From Paraburkholderia sartisoli (GTDB lineage Bacteria; Pseudomonadota; Gammaproteobacteria; Burkholderiales; Burkholderiaceae), in assembly GCF_900107685.1 (NCBI RefSeq), contig NZ_FNRQ01000004.1:310001-374000 (forward strand): a stretch of 64,000 nucleotides of DNA. The letters are read 5' to 3'. Under the pieces are notes generated by a model. The model worked only from the letters and a program-made list of their open reading frames with translations, had not been told where the DNA came from and did not search any database. Positions 1 to 7,697 of this stretch are shown in pieces; the first letter of the stretch is position 1; the number at the start of each line of letters is the position of its first letter. The position numbers and the translations under genes were made by a program.

Positions 1-60
1 GGCACGCGCCACGTGGACAACCTGTGGCTCGAAAGCGCCAGCAAGACCTGCGCGCCCTGA
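1..60 (+). CDS. C-terminal end of an unidentified protein (partial)
   Basis: An open frame enters from the left edge and ends in TGA at 58-60, giving 19 residues that finish ESASKTCAP. Codon use (GTG, CTC, GCC, AAG) fits the high-GC coding style of the window. Too little is present to assign a family. The rest of the gene lies outside the window. Confidence 0.5.
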   Translation, partial: GTRHVDNLWLESASKTCAP

Positions 61-247
61 TTCGCCGGATATCGCACACCTGCGTCCCATGCGTAGCGAC
101 GGGTGCCGGCAGCGCGACCGGCGATTCCGCGTAAGCACCGGTAATGCGGGCCGGTTCGCATCCCCGGACGCGGCGCGCGCCCTTAATAATCGTTTAAGAA
201 TGGCTCCGTAGGATTCGCCGGACACCAACGTAGACAAGGTGCGCCCA

Positions 248-511
248 ATGAACGAACAGAACACGAATCCCGGGATGGCCCCCGCCACCCCAAAGCGGCC
301 GACGATATTGCGCCGGCTGCTGAGCCATCACGAACTCGCCACGTTGCTGCTCCTGCTGCACGCGCCGGTCGATGCAATGGCCAAACCCGAAATTCCCGGA
401 TTGCAGGAAGCCGGCCTCGTCGAGCAGGTCGCGTCGGCGGACGCAAGTGCGCCGCGTTTCCGTTTGACGCCGGAAGGCAACGCGATCCTGCGAGGTCTGG
501 GTGTTAAATAA
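248..511 (+). CDS. Small hypothetical protein, possibly winged-helix-like
   Basis: An 87-residue protein. A GTG three codons upstream (239) is also in frame, but ATG at 248 is the more natural start. The first 20 residues are Asn/Pro-rich and probably disordered. Residues 25-87 read as a helix rich in Leu (HELATLLLLLHAP), a second helix ending in GLVEQV, and a strand-turn-strand with FRLTPEGNAILRGLG. That pattern is common in MarR/PadR-like winged-helix domains ('glv...f.LT.eG...l'). The assignment is an inference from pattern only, and the protein is short for a complete regulator. It stands alone between a truncated gene and a convergent GIY-YIG-like gene. Confidence 0.6.
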   Translation: MNEQNTNPGMAPATPKRPTILRRLLSHHELATLLLLLHAPVDAMAKPEIPGLQEAGLVEQVASADASAPRFRLTPEGNAILRGLGVK

Positions 512-555
512 GCACCTAAACATAAGCACAGGCAGGTAGCCGGACCGGTTTCAAA

Positions 556-576
556 CGCCGATGGTCTACGTCGGCG
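556..576. terminator. Hairpin between convergent genes
   Basis: CGCCGA and TCGGCG flank a 9-nt loop. The hairpin lies between the convergent ends of the genes at 248-511 and 599-934. Only a short T run follows on the minus strand and none on the plus strand, so a terminator role is weakly supported. Confidence 0.3.
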
Positions 577-598
577 CTGTCAGGTGTGGGCATGGCCG

Positions 599-934
599 TC
601 AGGCCTGCCACACCGCGTACCCTGCCTCACGCAGTCCGATTCCAAGCTCCACTTCCATGTCGGCCGCTCCGTCGTACGGCATCGGGTTGTACACCTCATA
701 CAGATGCGGCAGCAGCCGCAAGCCATAGTCGCGCACGTAGCGGTTCGACTGGATGCCGGCCTTGTGCCGGTCGAAGCGCAAGTCCGGGTCGAGCCCGGTC
801 ATCCCGACATAGACACACGGTTTATCAAAGCGGTAATCCGGATTCGCGCGACGAAAACGCGCTTCGTTCCACACGGTCTCGTCGAGTTCGACGACGTACA
901 CGTAGTAGTGGTAAGTCTTCTTCAGACGCGCCAT
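599..934 (-). CDS. GIY-YIG-like nuclease-fold protein
   Basis: A 111-residue protein starting MARLKKTYHYYVYVVEL. YYVYVVELD, then CVYVGMTGLDPDLRFDRHKAG, matches the GIY-YIG core: two short strands, with the GIY equivalent near YVYVV and the YIG equivalent YVG, followed by the R..RH...G helix. A later EVELGIGLREAGYAVW segment could hold the acidic metal-binding residue. Single-domain GIY-YIG proteins are common in bacteria and mostly uncharacterised; some act on DNA. It lies 11 bp downstream of the AraC-type gene on the same strand, so it may be cotranscribed with it, but nothing links it to hydroxyproline use. Confidence 0.6.
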   Translation of the reverse strand: MARLKKTYHYYVYVVELDETVWNEARFRRANPDYRFDKPCVYVGMTGLDPDLRFDRHKAGIQSNRYVRDYGLRLLPHLYEVYNPMPYDGAADMEVELGIGLREAGYAVWQA

Positions 935-945
935 GTGCCCCTGCT

Positions 946-1713
946 TCAGCCTCGCGCGCTGCCGTGCAGCAGCATCCGGTATTCAGTCGGCGTGAGGCCG
1001 ACCGTCGCCTTGAACTGCCGCGTGAACGCGCTGTGATCGGTGTAGCCGCAGAGCGCGGCGACATCGGTGACCTTGTCGGTGGTGACGAGCAGCGCGGTCG
1101 CGGCGTCGAGGCGCGTTTTCAGCAGCACCTGACGCGGCGTCAGGTGAAAGACCTTGTGAAAATACCGTTCGAGCTGGGCCACCGACATGTCCGCCATCTC
1201 CGCCAGTTGCTTGAGGTTGAGCGGCTGCACGTAGTTGTCCTGGATGTACTGCACGACGGCCGCCAGCTTGCTGTACGCCGGATGACCGCTCTCGTCGGCC
1301 CTGAGGTCGCGCGAGATGCCCGCGAGGCCCACCACGTGGCCTTGCGCATCGTGCAGCGGCTGCTTGCACGTCAGACACCAGCCGGGCTGCCGACCGGGAT
1401 ACAGATGCAGTTCGAGCTGGTCGAGCATCTGGCCGCCGGCGCTGATGACCGCCTTGTCCTGCTCGGTATAGATGCGGCCGAAGCGCCGTGGAAACACCTC
1501 TTCGGCGGTTTTGCCCAGCAGCCCGGCTTTCTCCTTGAAGCCGCAACGCGAAGCGAGCGTGCGGTTCACGAGGACGTAGCGTGCCTCGGTATCCTTGATG
1601 AAGAAGGCGACGTCGGGCATCGCGTCGAAAACCGGCTCCAGCAGCGTGAAGTGTGAAAGCATGCCGGCCAGCGTCGCGGCGGCCGGCTCGAGCGTTGCGG
1701 CCAGCGTGTTCAT
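946..1713 (-). CDS. PAS-AraC transcriptional regulator, probable regulator of hydroxyproline catabolism
   Basis: A 255-residue protein. Residues about 20-135 form a PAS-like sensor (FDAMPDVAFFIKDTEARYVLVNRTLA, then the helix/strand run to VVGLAGISRDL). Residues about 150-250 form an AraC DNA-binding domain with two helix-turn-helix units (LKQLAEMADMSVAQLERYFHKVF, and VAALCGYTDHSAFTRQFKATVGLTPTEYR). It sits 106 bp downstream of the hydroxyproline dehydrogenase genes on the same strand. AraC-type activators of this PAS class are usual in hydroxyproline loci of pseudomonads and Burkholderiales, so I infer that it responds to an intermediate of this pathway. The target sites were not identified. 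Confidence 0.8.
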   Translation of the reverse strand: MNTLAATLEPAAATLAGMLSHFTLLEPVFDAMPDVAFFIKDTEARYVLVNRTLASRCGFKEKAGLLGKTAEEVFPRRFGRIYTEQDKAVISAGGQMLDQLELHLYPGRQPGWCLTCKQPLHDAQGHVVGLAGISRDLRADESGHPAYSKLAAVVQYIQDNYVQPLNLKQLAEMADMSVAQLERYFHKVFHLTPRQVLLKTRLDAATALLVTTDKVTDVAALCGYTDHSAFTRQFKATVGLTPTEYRMLLHGSARG

Positions 1714-1819
1714 CGTACGGGTCCCGTGAGGTCGGTAGCGGTGCGGCAGGTGGAGTCGGCTCGATTATAGGGCTGTACGGCGCGTGGCAAAAATCGGTGA
1801 AGGCAGCGGCGTTTCAACT

Positions 1820-3109
1820 TTAGCGCGTGGATTCGCTGTCGTCGCCAGCGGCGATCAGCGTCGCGATCCGCGCGGGGCTGAATGGCGGACGAGGCTGCGA
1901 CTGGGCGGCATCCCAGTCGAAGAAGGTCTGCGCGGCCGCGCCGCAGATGCGCCCCTGACACGCGCCCATGCCGCAACGCGTGTGCAGCTTCGCGTCGCGC
2001 CAGCTGACGTGCGCGCGAACCTCGCCCACCGTGACGTCTTCGCAGCGGCACAGCAGCGTGTCACCGGACGGCAAGGCGCGCGCCCGGTCGGTGAGCGTGA
2101 AGGCGTCTTCGACGCGTCGGGCGAAGCGTCGCCAGCGATCACGTTGTGCGTGCAACGAAGCGGCCTCCTGCGTGGCGACACCCGCGGCAGTGAAGCCCGC
2201 GATCTGCCCTTCGATACGTGCCAGTTCCATGCCGCCGATTCCCGTGCATTCGCCCGCTGCCAGCACGCCATCGATCGAAGTGCGCTGCGCGTCGTCGACG
2301 GCAATCGCGCCCGCGGCATCGAGCACGCAGCCGAGCGACTGCGCGAGCGTCACGTTTGGCACGAGACCGTAACCGCACGCGATGCGATCACATGCCAGCG
2401 TCACTTCGTTTGATCCGCGCACGATCACGACGGCTTCGACACGGCCATTGCCTTGCGCTTCCTTCACCACGCTGTTCGTCCAGTAGCGCAGCCCCGCGAA
2501 ACCGTGCGTGAGCCGCGCGGCCTGCAACAGTTTCGACGGTGTCCGCACAAGCGCCACGCCAAATCGCGCGACCGCGGCGGCCGATGCCTGCTCGATCACC
2601 GCGACGACGTGCGCGCCCGCTTCGCGCGCGCTGGCAAGCGCCGCGATCAGGAGCGGCCCGCTGCCCGCGATCACGACCCGCTCGCCACGCACGGGCGTGC
2701 CGCCCTTGATCAACGCCTGCAACGCGCCCGCGCCGGTCACGCCGGGTAGCGTCCAGCCCGCGAACGGCAGGAAGCGCTCGCGCGCGCCGGTCGCGAGAAT
2801 CAGCTGACCGTAACGCAACGTGACGCCGCCTTCGACACCCGATTCGAGCAACAGTCCGCGTTCGGGCAACGGCGCGACGACACGCGTCGAAGGCCAGAGG
2901 CTGACGTTGGCGCGACCTTCCAGCGCGGCAAGTGCGTCGCCCAGCAACGCGCCCGGCGCATGCGCCGGGCCCTGCCGCCAGACCTGGCCGCCGGGGCGCG
3001 GATTGTCGTCGAGCACGGCGACGCGCGCGCCCTGCCGCGCCGCCGTGCGCGCCGCGTCCAGTCCCGCCGGACCGGCGCCCACGATCACGACGTCGTAGTG
3101 CGCGATCAT
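1820..3109 (-). CDS. D-hydroxyproline dehydrogenase, NAD(P)/FAD-binding alpha-type subunit
   Basis: A 429-residue flavoprotein. The start MIAHYDVVIVGAGPAG overlaps the stop of the preceding ferredoxin gene by 4 bp (ATGA). An N-terminal Rossmann motif GAGPAG binds FAD, a second dinucleotide motif GSGPLL lies in the middle, and the C-terminal part carries a BFD-like cysteine cluster (CRCEDVT, then RCGMGACQGRICG) likely to hold a [2Fe-2S] centre. The trio of this gene, a ferredoxin-like gene and a DadA-like FAD gene matches the hetero-oligomeric cis-4-hydroxy-D-proline dehydrogenase described in Pseudomonas (LhpBEF type). The complex would oxidise cis-4-hydroxy-D-proline to 1-pyrroline-4-hydroxy-2-carboxylate. 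An opine oxidase of related composition is the main alternative, made unlikely by the neighbouring epimerase. Confidence 0.85.
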   Translation of the reverse strand: MIAHYDVVIVGAGPAGLDAARTAARQGARVAVLDDNPRPGGQVWRQGPAHAPGALLGDALAALEGRANVSLWPSTRVVAPLPERGLLLESGVEGGVTLRYGQLILATGARERFLPFAGWTLPGVTGAGALQALIKGGTPVRGERVVIAGSGPLLIAALASAREAGAHVVAVIEQASAAAVARFGVALVRTPSKLLQAARLTHGFAGLRYWTNSVVKEAQGNGRVEAVVIVRGSNEVTLACDRIACGYGLVPNVTLAQSLGCVLDAAGAIAVDDAQRTSIDGVLAAGECTGIGGMELARIEGQIAGFTAAGVATQEAASLHAQRDRWRRFARRVEDAFTLTDRARALPSGDTLLCRCEDVTVGEVRAHVSWRDAKLHTRCGMGACQGRICGAAAQTFFDWDAAQSQPRPPFSPARIATLIAAGDDSESTR

Positions 3110-3372
3110 CGCGGCCCCGTCGTTTCGATGATCTGGCCTTCGCGGCAAAGCGTCTGGCAGGCGAGCACGTGCGCGCGGCCATCGATCGTCACGCGGCACT
3201 CCTGGCAGACACCCATTCCACACAGCGGCGCGCGCGGCTGCCCGCTCACCGAGGTGCGCGAACAGCGTGTACCCGCAATCGCAAGCGCGGCCGCGACCGT
3301 TGCGCCCCCGGCGATCGTGATCGTGTCGCCATTCACCGTGACACGAACCAGCGCGGTCTTTGCTTCACGCAT
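3106..3372 (-). CDS. D-hydroxyproline dehydrogenase, [2Fe-2S] ferredoxin-like subunit
   Basis: An 88-residue protein with a plant-type ferredoxin cluster: C36 in GTRCS, then CGMGVCQEC and a later C in LACQ. This is the spacing of the small [2Fe-2S] subunits of three-part flavin dehydrogenases. The ATG at 3372 was chosen because it gives a compact domain and overlaps the upstream FAD gene by 8 bp; a longer open frame upstream lies inside that gene. The 3' end overlaps the alpha-type subunit by 4 bp, so the three are translationally coupled. It would pass electrons between the flavins of the complex. Confidence 0.85.
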   Translation of the reverse strand: MREAKTALVRVTVNGDTITIAGGATVAAALAIAGTRCSRTSVSGQPRAPLCGMGVCQECRVTIDGRAHVLACQTLCREGQIIETTGPR

Positions 3373-4492
3373 GATGCGTTTCCTCGCTGAAGCGGGCGGG
3401 CAGATACGGTTCAACCGGAATCGGCGGCGCATCCTGCGTGATCTGCGCGGCGAGGAGTTTTGCGCTCGCAAGCGAAGTCGTCACGCCGAGACCTTCGTGT
3501 CCAAGCGCGAGCCACACGCCGGGCGCCATGTCGCCAGCTGGACCGATCAACGGCAAGCCATCCGGCGACGCCGCGCGAAACCCGGTCCATGCGCGGATGC
3601 CGTTCAGCGCCGGCAACGCGGGCAGATAGTGCGCCGCGCGCCGCAGCATCTGCGCGAGGACGGGCATTTCGACGGCCGGATCAGTCGAATCGAACTGGCG
3701 CGACGAGCCGATCAAAAGCTGCCCCGTCGGACGCGGCTGCGCGTTGAACGCCACCGACGTGCCGCTCGCGTGATGCGCGCTCTTGATGTAGCCGAGTTCG
3801 AGCAGCTGATGTTGAATCACGCCGGGGTACCGGTCGGTGATCAGGAGATGGCCTTTCTTCGGCTGCAACGGCACCGACGGCACGAGGTGGTGCGCCGCGA
3901 TCCCGTTCGCGACGATCACATGCGCCGCGCTGATCCGCTCGCCGCTGCGTAACGTCACATGCCGGGCCTCGACGTTCGTCGCATCGGTGCTGAGCCGCAC
4001 GTTGATGTTCGCCGCGGCCGGCGATTGCGTGAGCAACCATTGCGCAGCGGTCGGCGCGTACACGATACTGTCGTGTTCGATGCGCAGGCCGCCTGCCATC
4101 GAGGGCGCGAGCGCCGGTTCGCACGCGCGCAGCGCCTGCGCGTCCAGCAGTTGCGCCGCGACGCCCTGCGCCGCGAACGCGTCGTGCATCGCGCGGGCGG
4201 CTGCGAGTTCCTCATCGTCGGCGGCAACCCATAGCGTGCCGCAGCGCGCGAACGCGTCGCGTGTGCGAAGCTGCGGCGCAAGCTCCAGCCACAGGTCGCG
4301 CGAGTAACGGCTCAGTGCGAATTCCGCCGGCGTGTCGTTCATCACGACAATGTGACCCATGCCGGCCGCCGTCGCACCGCCACCGATGCCGCCCGCGTCG
4401 ATCACGTCCACGCGCATGCCGCGCGTCGCCAGTTCCGCCGCGCACGCGGCGCCGACGATGCCCGCGCCGACGATCAACACATCCGCCGTCAT
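3365..4492 (-). CDS. D-hydroxyproline dehydrogenase, DadA-like FAD subunit
   Basis: A 375-residue FAD-dependent amine oxidoreductase of the DAO/DadA/glycine oxidase fold. It starts [16 protein letters not shown] (GxGxxG FAD motif) and ends with the usual [17 protein letters not shown] and [15 protein letters not shown]-contacting segments. It is probably the substrate-oxidising subunit of the complex that converts cis-4-hydroxy-D-proline, the epimerase product, into its pyrroline. The start overlaps the epimerase stop by 4 bp, so the order epimerase, FAD subunit, ferredoxin, NAD/FAD subunit forms one tightly packed operon. The open frame continues far upstream through the epimerase gene; that extension has no homologous character and was dropped. 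Confidence 0.87.
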   Translation of the reverse strand: MTADVLIVGAGIVGAACAAELATRGMRVDVIDAGGIGGGATAAGMGHIVVMNDTPAEFALSRYSRDLWLELAPQLRTRDAFARCGTLWVAADDEELAAARAMHDAFAAQGVAAQLLDAQALRACEPALAPSMAGGLRIEHDSIVYAPTAAQWLLTQSPAAANINVRLSTDATNVEARHVTLRSGERISAAHVIVANGIAAHHLVPSVPLQPKKGHLLITDRYPGVIQHQLLELGYIKSAHHASGTSVAFNAQPRPTGQLLIGSSRQFDSTDPAVEMPVLAQMLRRAAHYLPALPALNGIRAWTGFRAASPDGLPLIGPAGDMAPGVWLALGHEGLGVTTSLASAKLLAAQITQDAPPIPVEPYLPARFSEETHHA

Positions 4493-5445
4493 TGCGTCCG
4501 GATGCCCCACGCGAACGGATCGCGTTCGTCGAAGCACAGCTTGCCCTCGGCCATGATGTGCGCGTGACCGGTAATCGTCGGGATGACCGTATCGCTCATA
4601 TGGCTCGCATCGCCCGCGCGCCAGCTCGCCTCGAACACGCTGCCGATGATGCTTTCCTGGCGCCACACCGCGCCTTCGGCAAGCTTGCCGTCCGCCGCGA
4701 GGCACGCCACTTTCGCGCTCGTGCCGGTGCCGCACGGCGAGCGGTCGTAGGCGTTGCCCGGACACAGCACGAAGCTGCGGCTGTCGTTGCCCGGCAGCGC
4801 CGGCGGCCCGAACAGTTCGATGTGGTCGATCAACGCGCCGTCGGCGCCGGTGATGTTCTGCGCGATCAGCGCGTCGCGGATCGCCGAGGTATACGTCGTG
4901 AGTTCCGCGATGTTGGCCGGCAGCAGCGTGTACCCATGATCCGCGACGAGGAAAAACCAGTTGCCGCCCCAGGCGACGTCGCCCGTCAGCGGGCCGTAGC
5001 CGGGTACGTCGACCGTCACGGCACGTCGATGCCGGCGCGCAGGCACGTTGCGCACGGACACGCTGCCGTCGTCGTTGAGCGTCGCGTCGACCACGCCCAC
5101 CGGCGTTTCGATGCGATGCTGACCGGGCCCGATGCGTCCCATATGCGCAAGCGACACGACGAGCCCGATCGTGCCGTGCCCGCACATGCCGAGATACCCG
5201 ACGTTGTTGAAGAAGATGACGCCCGCCGCGCTTTCGGGGTCGTCCGGCTCGCACAGCAGCGCGCCGACCACGACGTCCGATCCGCGCGGCTCGGTGACGA
5301 TGCCCGCGCGCCAGTCGTCGAAGCGCGTGCGCAGCACGTCGAAACGCTCCGCGAGCGTACCGCCGCCCAGCTCCGGGCCACCCGACACGACGAGGCGGGT
5401 CGGCTCACCGCCCGTGTGCGAGTCAATCACGTTGAGGGTTTTCAT
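4489..5445 (-). CDS. lhpA: 4-hydroxyproline 2-epimerase
   Basis: A 318-residue member of the proline racemase family. The two catalytic cysteines are present: Cys88 in GMCGHGT and Cys238 in [10 protein letters not shown]. Both having Cys marks a proline racemase or 4-hydroxyproline epimerase, not a dehydratase, which has Thr in place of one Cys. The start [17 protein letters not shown] is the canonical N-terminus. It interconverts trans-4-hydroxy-L-proline and cis-4-hydroxy-D-proline. It is first in the operon with the D-hydroxyproline dehydrogenase and divergent from the deaminase gene at 5748, which supports hydroxyproline over proline as substrate. Confidence 0.92.
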   Translation of the reverse strand: MKTLNVIDSHTGGEPTRLVVSGGPELGGGTLAERFDVLRTRFDDWRAGIVTEPRGSDVVVGALLCEPDDPESAAGVIFFNNVGYLGMCGHGTIGLVVSLAHMGRIGPGQHRIETPVGVVDATLNDDGSVSVRNVPARRHRRAVTVDVPGYGPLTGDVAWGGNWFFLVADHGYTLLPANIAELTTYTSAIRDALIAQNITGADGALIDHIELFGPPALPGNDSRSFVLCPGNAYDRSPCGTGTSAKVACLAADGKLAEGAVWRQESIIGSVFEASWRAGDASHMSDTVIPTITGHAHIMAEGKLCFDERDPFAWGIRTQ

Positions 5446-5689
5446 GTCGCCATGGTAGGAACGAAGCCCCCGCCAGTCTTGTCGCGATTCCACGCACACG
5501 ATGACGATTTCGGCATAGCGCGCGGCGAGGCGCGTTGTTTCGTCACGGGCGCCGCCTTGCGCCAGCGTGCGCCGGGTGGACGCGTGCGCGCCCTGTGCTG
5601 AAATCGTCATCCGGTACGCGAGAATCACGCAAGACCCCGATATTTTCGGCGATTAGACTTCGCTCAGATCATCATCATCAACAACCATC

Positions 5690-5740
5690 TTGCATGGGAC
5701 CAGAGTAACGCGCTAAAGCGCGAACTCTGGTCGACAGGAG
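5690..5740 (+). repeat. Interspersed palindromic repeat in the 5' leader of the deaminase gene
   Basis: The stretch begins TTGCATGGGACC and ends CTCTGGTCGACAGGAG. The core at 5700-5730 is an imperfect palindrome: CCAGAGT and ACTCTGG outside, CGCGCT and AGCGCG inside. The reverse complement of the same unit, with one or two substitutions, occurs twice at 54533-54660 upstream of acoB. In both places the hairpin ends a few bases before the GACAGGAG ribosome binding site. The rest of the 302-bp divergent region (5446-5747) shows only a His-codon-like ATCATCATC run and must hold the promoters of both hydroxyproline operons. Confidence 0.8.
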
Positions 5741-5747
5741 AGCCGCC

Positions 5748-6653
5748 GTGGCGCATATCTGGGAAGGCGTATTGCCCGCAGTCACCACCAAATTCAACGC
5801 GGATTTCAGCATAGACCGCGCGTGGACGAAGAAAAACATCGAGGCGCAGATCGATGCCAGCGTCAACGGCATCATCGTGTGCGGCTCGCTAGGCGAAGCA
5901 TCGACGCTCTCGCTCGACGAAAAGCTCGAGGTGCTCGACATTGCCGTCGACGCGTCCCGTGGACGCGTGCCGGTGTTGCTGACCATCGCCGAAAACAGCA
6001 CGCTCGATGGTTGCCGTCAGGCCGAAGCCGGTACGAAGCGCGGGGCGTCGGGTTATATGGTGCTGCCGGGTTTGCGTTATCTGTCGGACCGGCGCGAGAC
6101 GTTGAACCACTTCCGGATGATCGCGAACGCGAGCGCGTTGCCGCTGATGGTCTACAACAATCCGCTCGCGTACGGCGTCGACATGACGCCCGACATGTTC
6201 GCGGAAATCGCCGACGAAAAGAAAATCGTCGCGATCAAGGAATCGAGCGGCGACGTGCGGCGCGTGACGGACCTGATCAACGCGGTGGGCGATCGCTTCG
6301 CGATTCTGTGCGGCGTCGATAACCTCGCGATGGAAGCGGTGCTGATGGGCGCGCATGGCTGGGTCGCGGGCCTCGTGTGCGCGTTTCCGCATGAGACGGT
6401 CGCGATTTTCAGGTTGATCAAGGCCGGCCGTATCGAGGAAGCGCGCGCCATCTATCGCTGGTTCGCGCCGCTGCTCGCGCTGGATGTGTCGGCGAAACTC
6501 GTGCAGAACATCAAGCTCGCCGAGGCGATCGTCGGGCTCGGAACGGAGCCCGTCAGGCCGCCGCGCCTTCCGCTTGCGGGCGACGAACGCAAATCCGTCG
6601 AAGCCTTGATCCGCCATTCGATCGAGACGCGCCCGACGCTGCCTGCGCTTTGA
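5748..6653 (+). CDS. lhpC: 1-Pyrroline-4-hydroxy-2-carboxylate deaminase (dihydrodipicolinate synthase family)
   Basis: A 301-residue (beta/alpha)8 protein of the DapA/NAL superfamily. The Schiff-base lysine is Lys164 in VAIKESSGD, the pocket motif GSLGEASTL is at 46-54, and the tyrosine is in MVYNNP at 135-140. It starts at GTG, 8 bp after GACAGGAG. Its place opposite the epimerase identifies it as the hydroxyproline-pathway deaminase, which converts the pyrroline to 2-oxoglutarate semialdehyde and ammonia; true lysine biosynthesis is unlikely. The next enzyme, 2-oxoglutarate semialdehyde dehydrogenase, is not in the window. Confidence 0.88.
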   Translation: MAHIWEGVLPAVTTKFNADFSIDRAWTKKNIEAQIDASVNGIIVCGSLGEASTLSLDEKLEVLDIAVDASRGRVPVLLTIAENSTLDGCRQAEAGTKRGASGYMVLPGLRYLSDRRETLNHFRMIANASALPLMVYNNPLAYGVDMTPDMFAEIADEKKIVAIKESSGDVRRVTDLINAVGDRFAILCGVDNLAMEAVLMGAHGWVAGLVCAFPHETVAIFRLIKAGRIEEARAIYRWFAPLLALDVSAKLVQNIKLAEAIVGLGTEPVRPPRLPLAGDERKSVEALIRHSIETRPTLPAL

Positions 6654-6661
6654 GTGTGATC

Positions 6662-6700
6662 CGCACGCGAGGGTTGAACGTGTGTACACGTTCGCGTGCG
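6662..6700. terminator. Long hairpin between convergent genes
   Basis: CGCACGCGA and TCGCGTGCG enclose a second stem, AACGTGT and ACACGTT, with a 2-nt loop. It lies between the convergent ends of the deaminase gene and the response regulator gene. There is no T run on either side, so it may be a transcript-end stabiliser or a factor-dependent terminator. Confidence 0.5.
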
Positions 6701-6755
6701 CCATGAGGTTTTCAGCGTCTTCGCACGCCCGCGTCATGATTCACGGGCGCTGCGC

Positions 6756-7472
6756 TCACGCGGCCTTTTGCTGCTCCGCTTCACCGGGGCGCAGATAGAG
6801 CAGCCGGTAGCCGCTCTTGTAGACCGGCTGCAGGCGGAAATCGTTTTGCGGATCGATGGCGAGCAGCACGCGCAGGCGGGACACGTGGCTGTCGATCGTG
6901 CGCGTGAACTCGCGGAACTCGCGCCCCCACACCATCGCGAAGATGTGATCGCGCGACAGCACGCGGCCGATGTTGGAAAAAAACAGCGACGCCAGTCGGT
7001 ACTGGGTGCCCGACAGATGAATCGGGTTGCCGTGCAACGTCACCAGCTGGCGACGCGTGTCGAAGTGATACGGGCCGCAGTCGAAACGCGCCGCGCCGTG
7101 CCGCTCCGGATACGCGCGGCGCAGCAGCGCGCGAACGCGCGCGCGAAATTCGAAGGGACGCACCGGCAACGTCATATAGTCGTCCGCGCCGTACGACAGG
7201 GCGCGCACCATGCTTTCCTCCGAACCATCCGTCGATGCGAACATCACCGGCAGCTGTTCGCCGCCCACCGCGCGCACCGATTTCAGAATGTCGGTACCCG
7301 ACAGACGCGACCCATGCCAGTCGAGCACCAGCATGTCGACGCTCGAACGCACCATTGCCTTTGAAAGACTCATGCCGTCCTGATACGTCAGGCACGTATG
7401 CCCTGCCTCGGTGATGATCTTTTCGATGATCTTGCAGTACACAGGGTCGCGCTGGAGGATAGCAATACGCAT
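6756..7472 (-). CDS. OmpR-family response regulator with a degenerate receiver
   Basis: A 238-residue protein. Residues 1-120 are a receiver domain with the phospho-acceptor Asp51 in MLVLDWHG. The acidic pocket is reduced (LQRDP, where EDD or DDD is usual), and the conserved Lys is replaced by Leu in DDYMTLPVRPFEF. Residues about 130-230 are an OmpR-type winged helix (HLSGTQYRLASLFFSNIGRVLSR, then TRTIDSHVSRLR and GYRLL). No sensor kinase gene is adjacent. The altered pocket suggests it may not follow ordinary phosphorylation switching. Its targets are unknown. Confidence 0.85.
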   Translation of the reverse strand: MRIAILQRDPVYCKIIEKIITEAGHTCLTYQDGMSLSKAMVRSSVDMLVLDWHGSRLSGTDILKSVRAVGGEQLPVMFASTDGSEESMVRALSYGADDYMTLPVRPFEFRARVRALLRRAYPERHGAARFDCGPYHFDTRRQLVTLHGNPIHLSGTQYRLASLFFSNIGRVLSRDHIFAMVWGREFREFTRTIDSHVSRLRVLLAIDPQNDFRLQPVYKSGYRLLYLRPGEAEQQKAA

Positions 7473-7697
7473 GAGAGAACTCTTAACAGGTGGATTCGCC
7501 CGCGATTCTGTTGGCGCGCTCTCCCCCGGCCCATAAGAACAGTCCGAATTTCGGCACGCGCTGGCATATACGCGGATACGCGCTGCCAGGTATCACGGTG
7601 CACCCACACGGTGCGCCGTCTGCGTTTACGCGTGATGAGCGGTAACGCATCCACACTTCACGGCAGCACGAAACATCGCGGGCCGCGAACGTCTACG

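Noticed and set aside
5748..6653. Dihydrodipicolinate synthase for lysine biosynthesis
   Set aside because: The fold and Schiff-base Lys fit, but the gene is divergent from the hydroxyproline epimerase and dehydrogenase genes, which points to the pathway deaminase.
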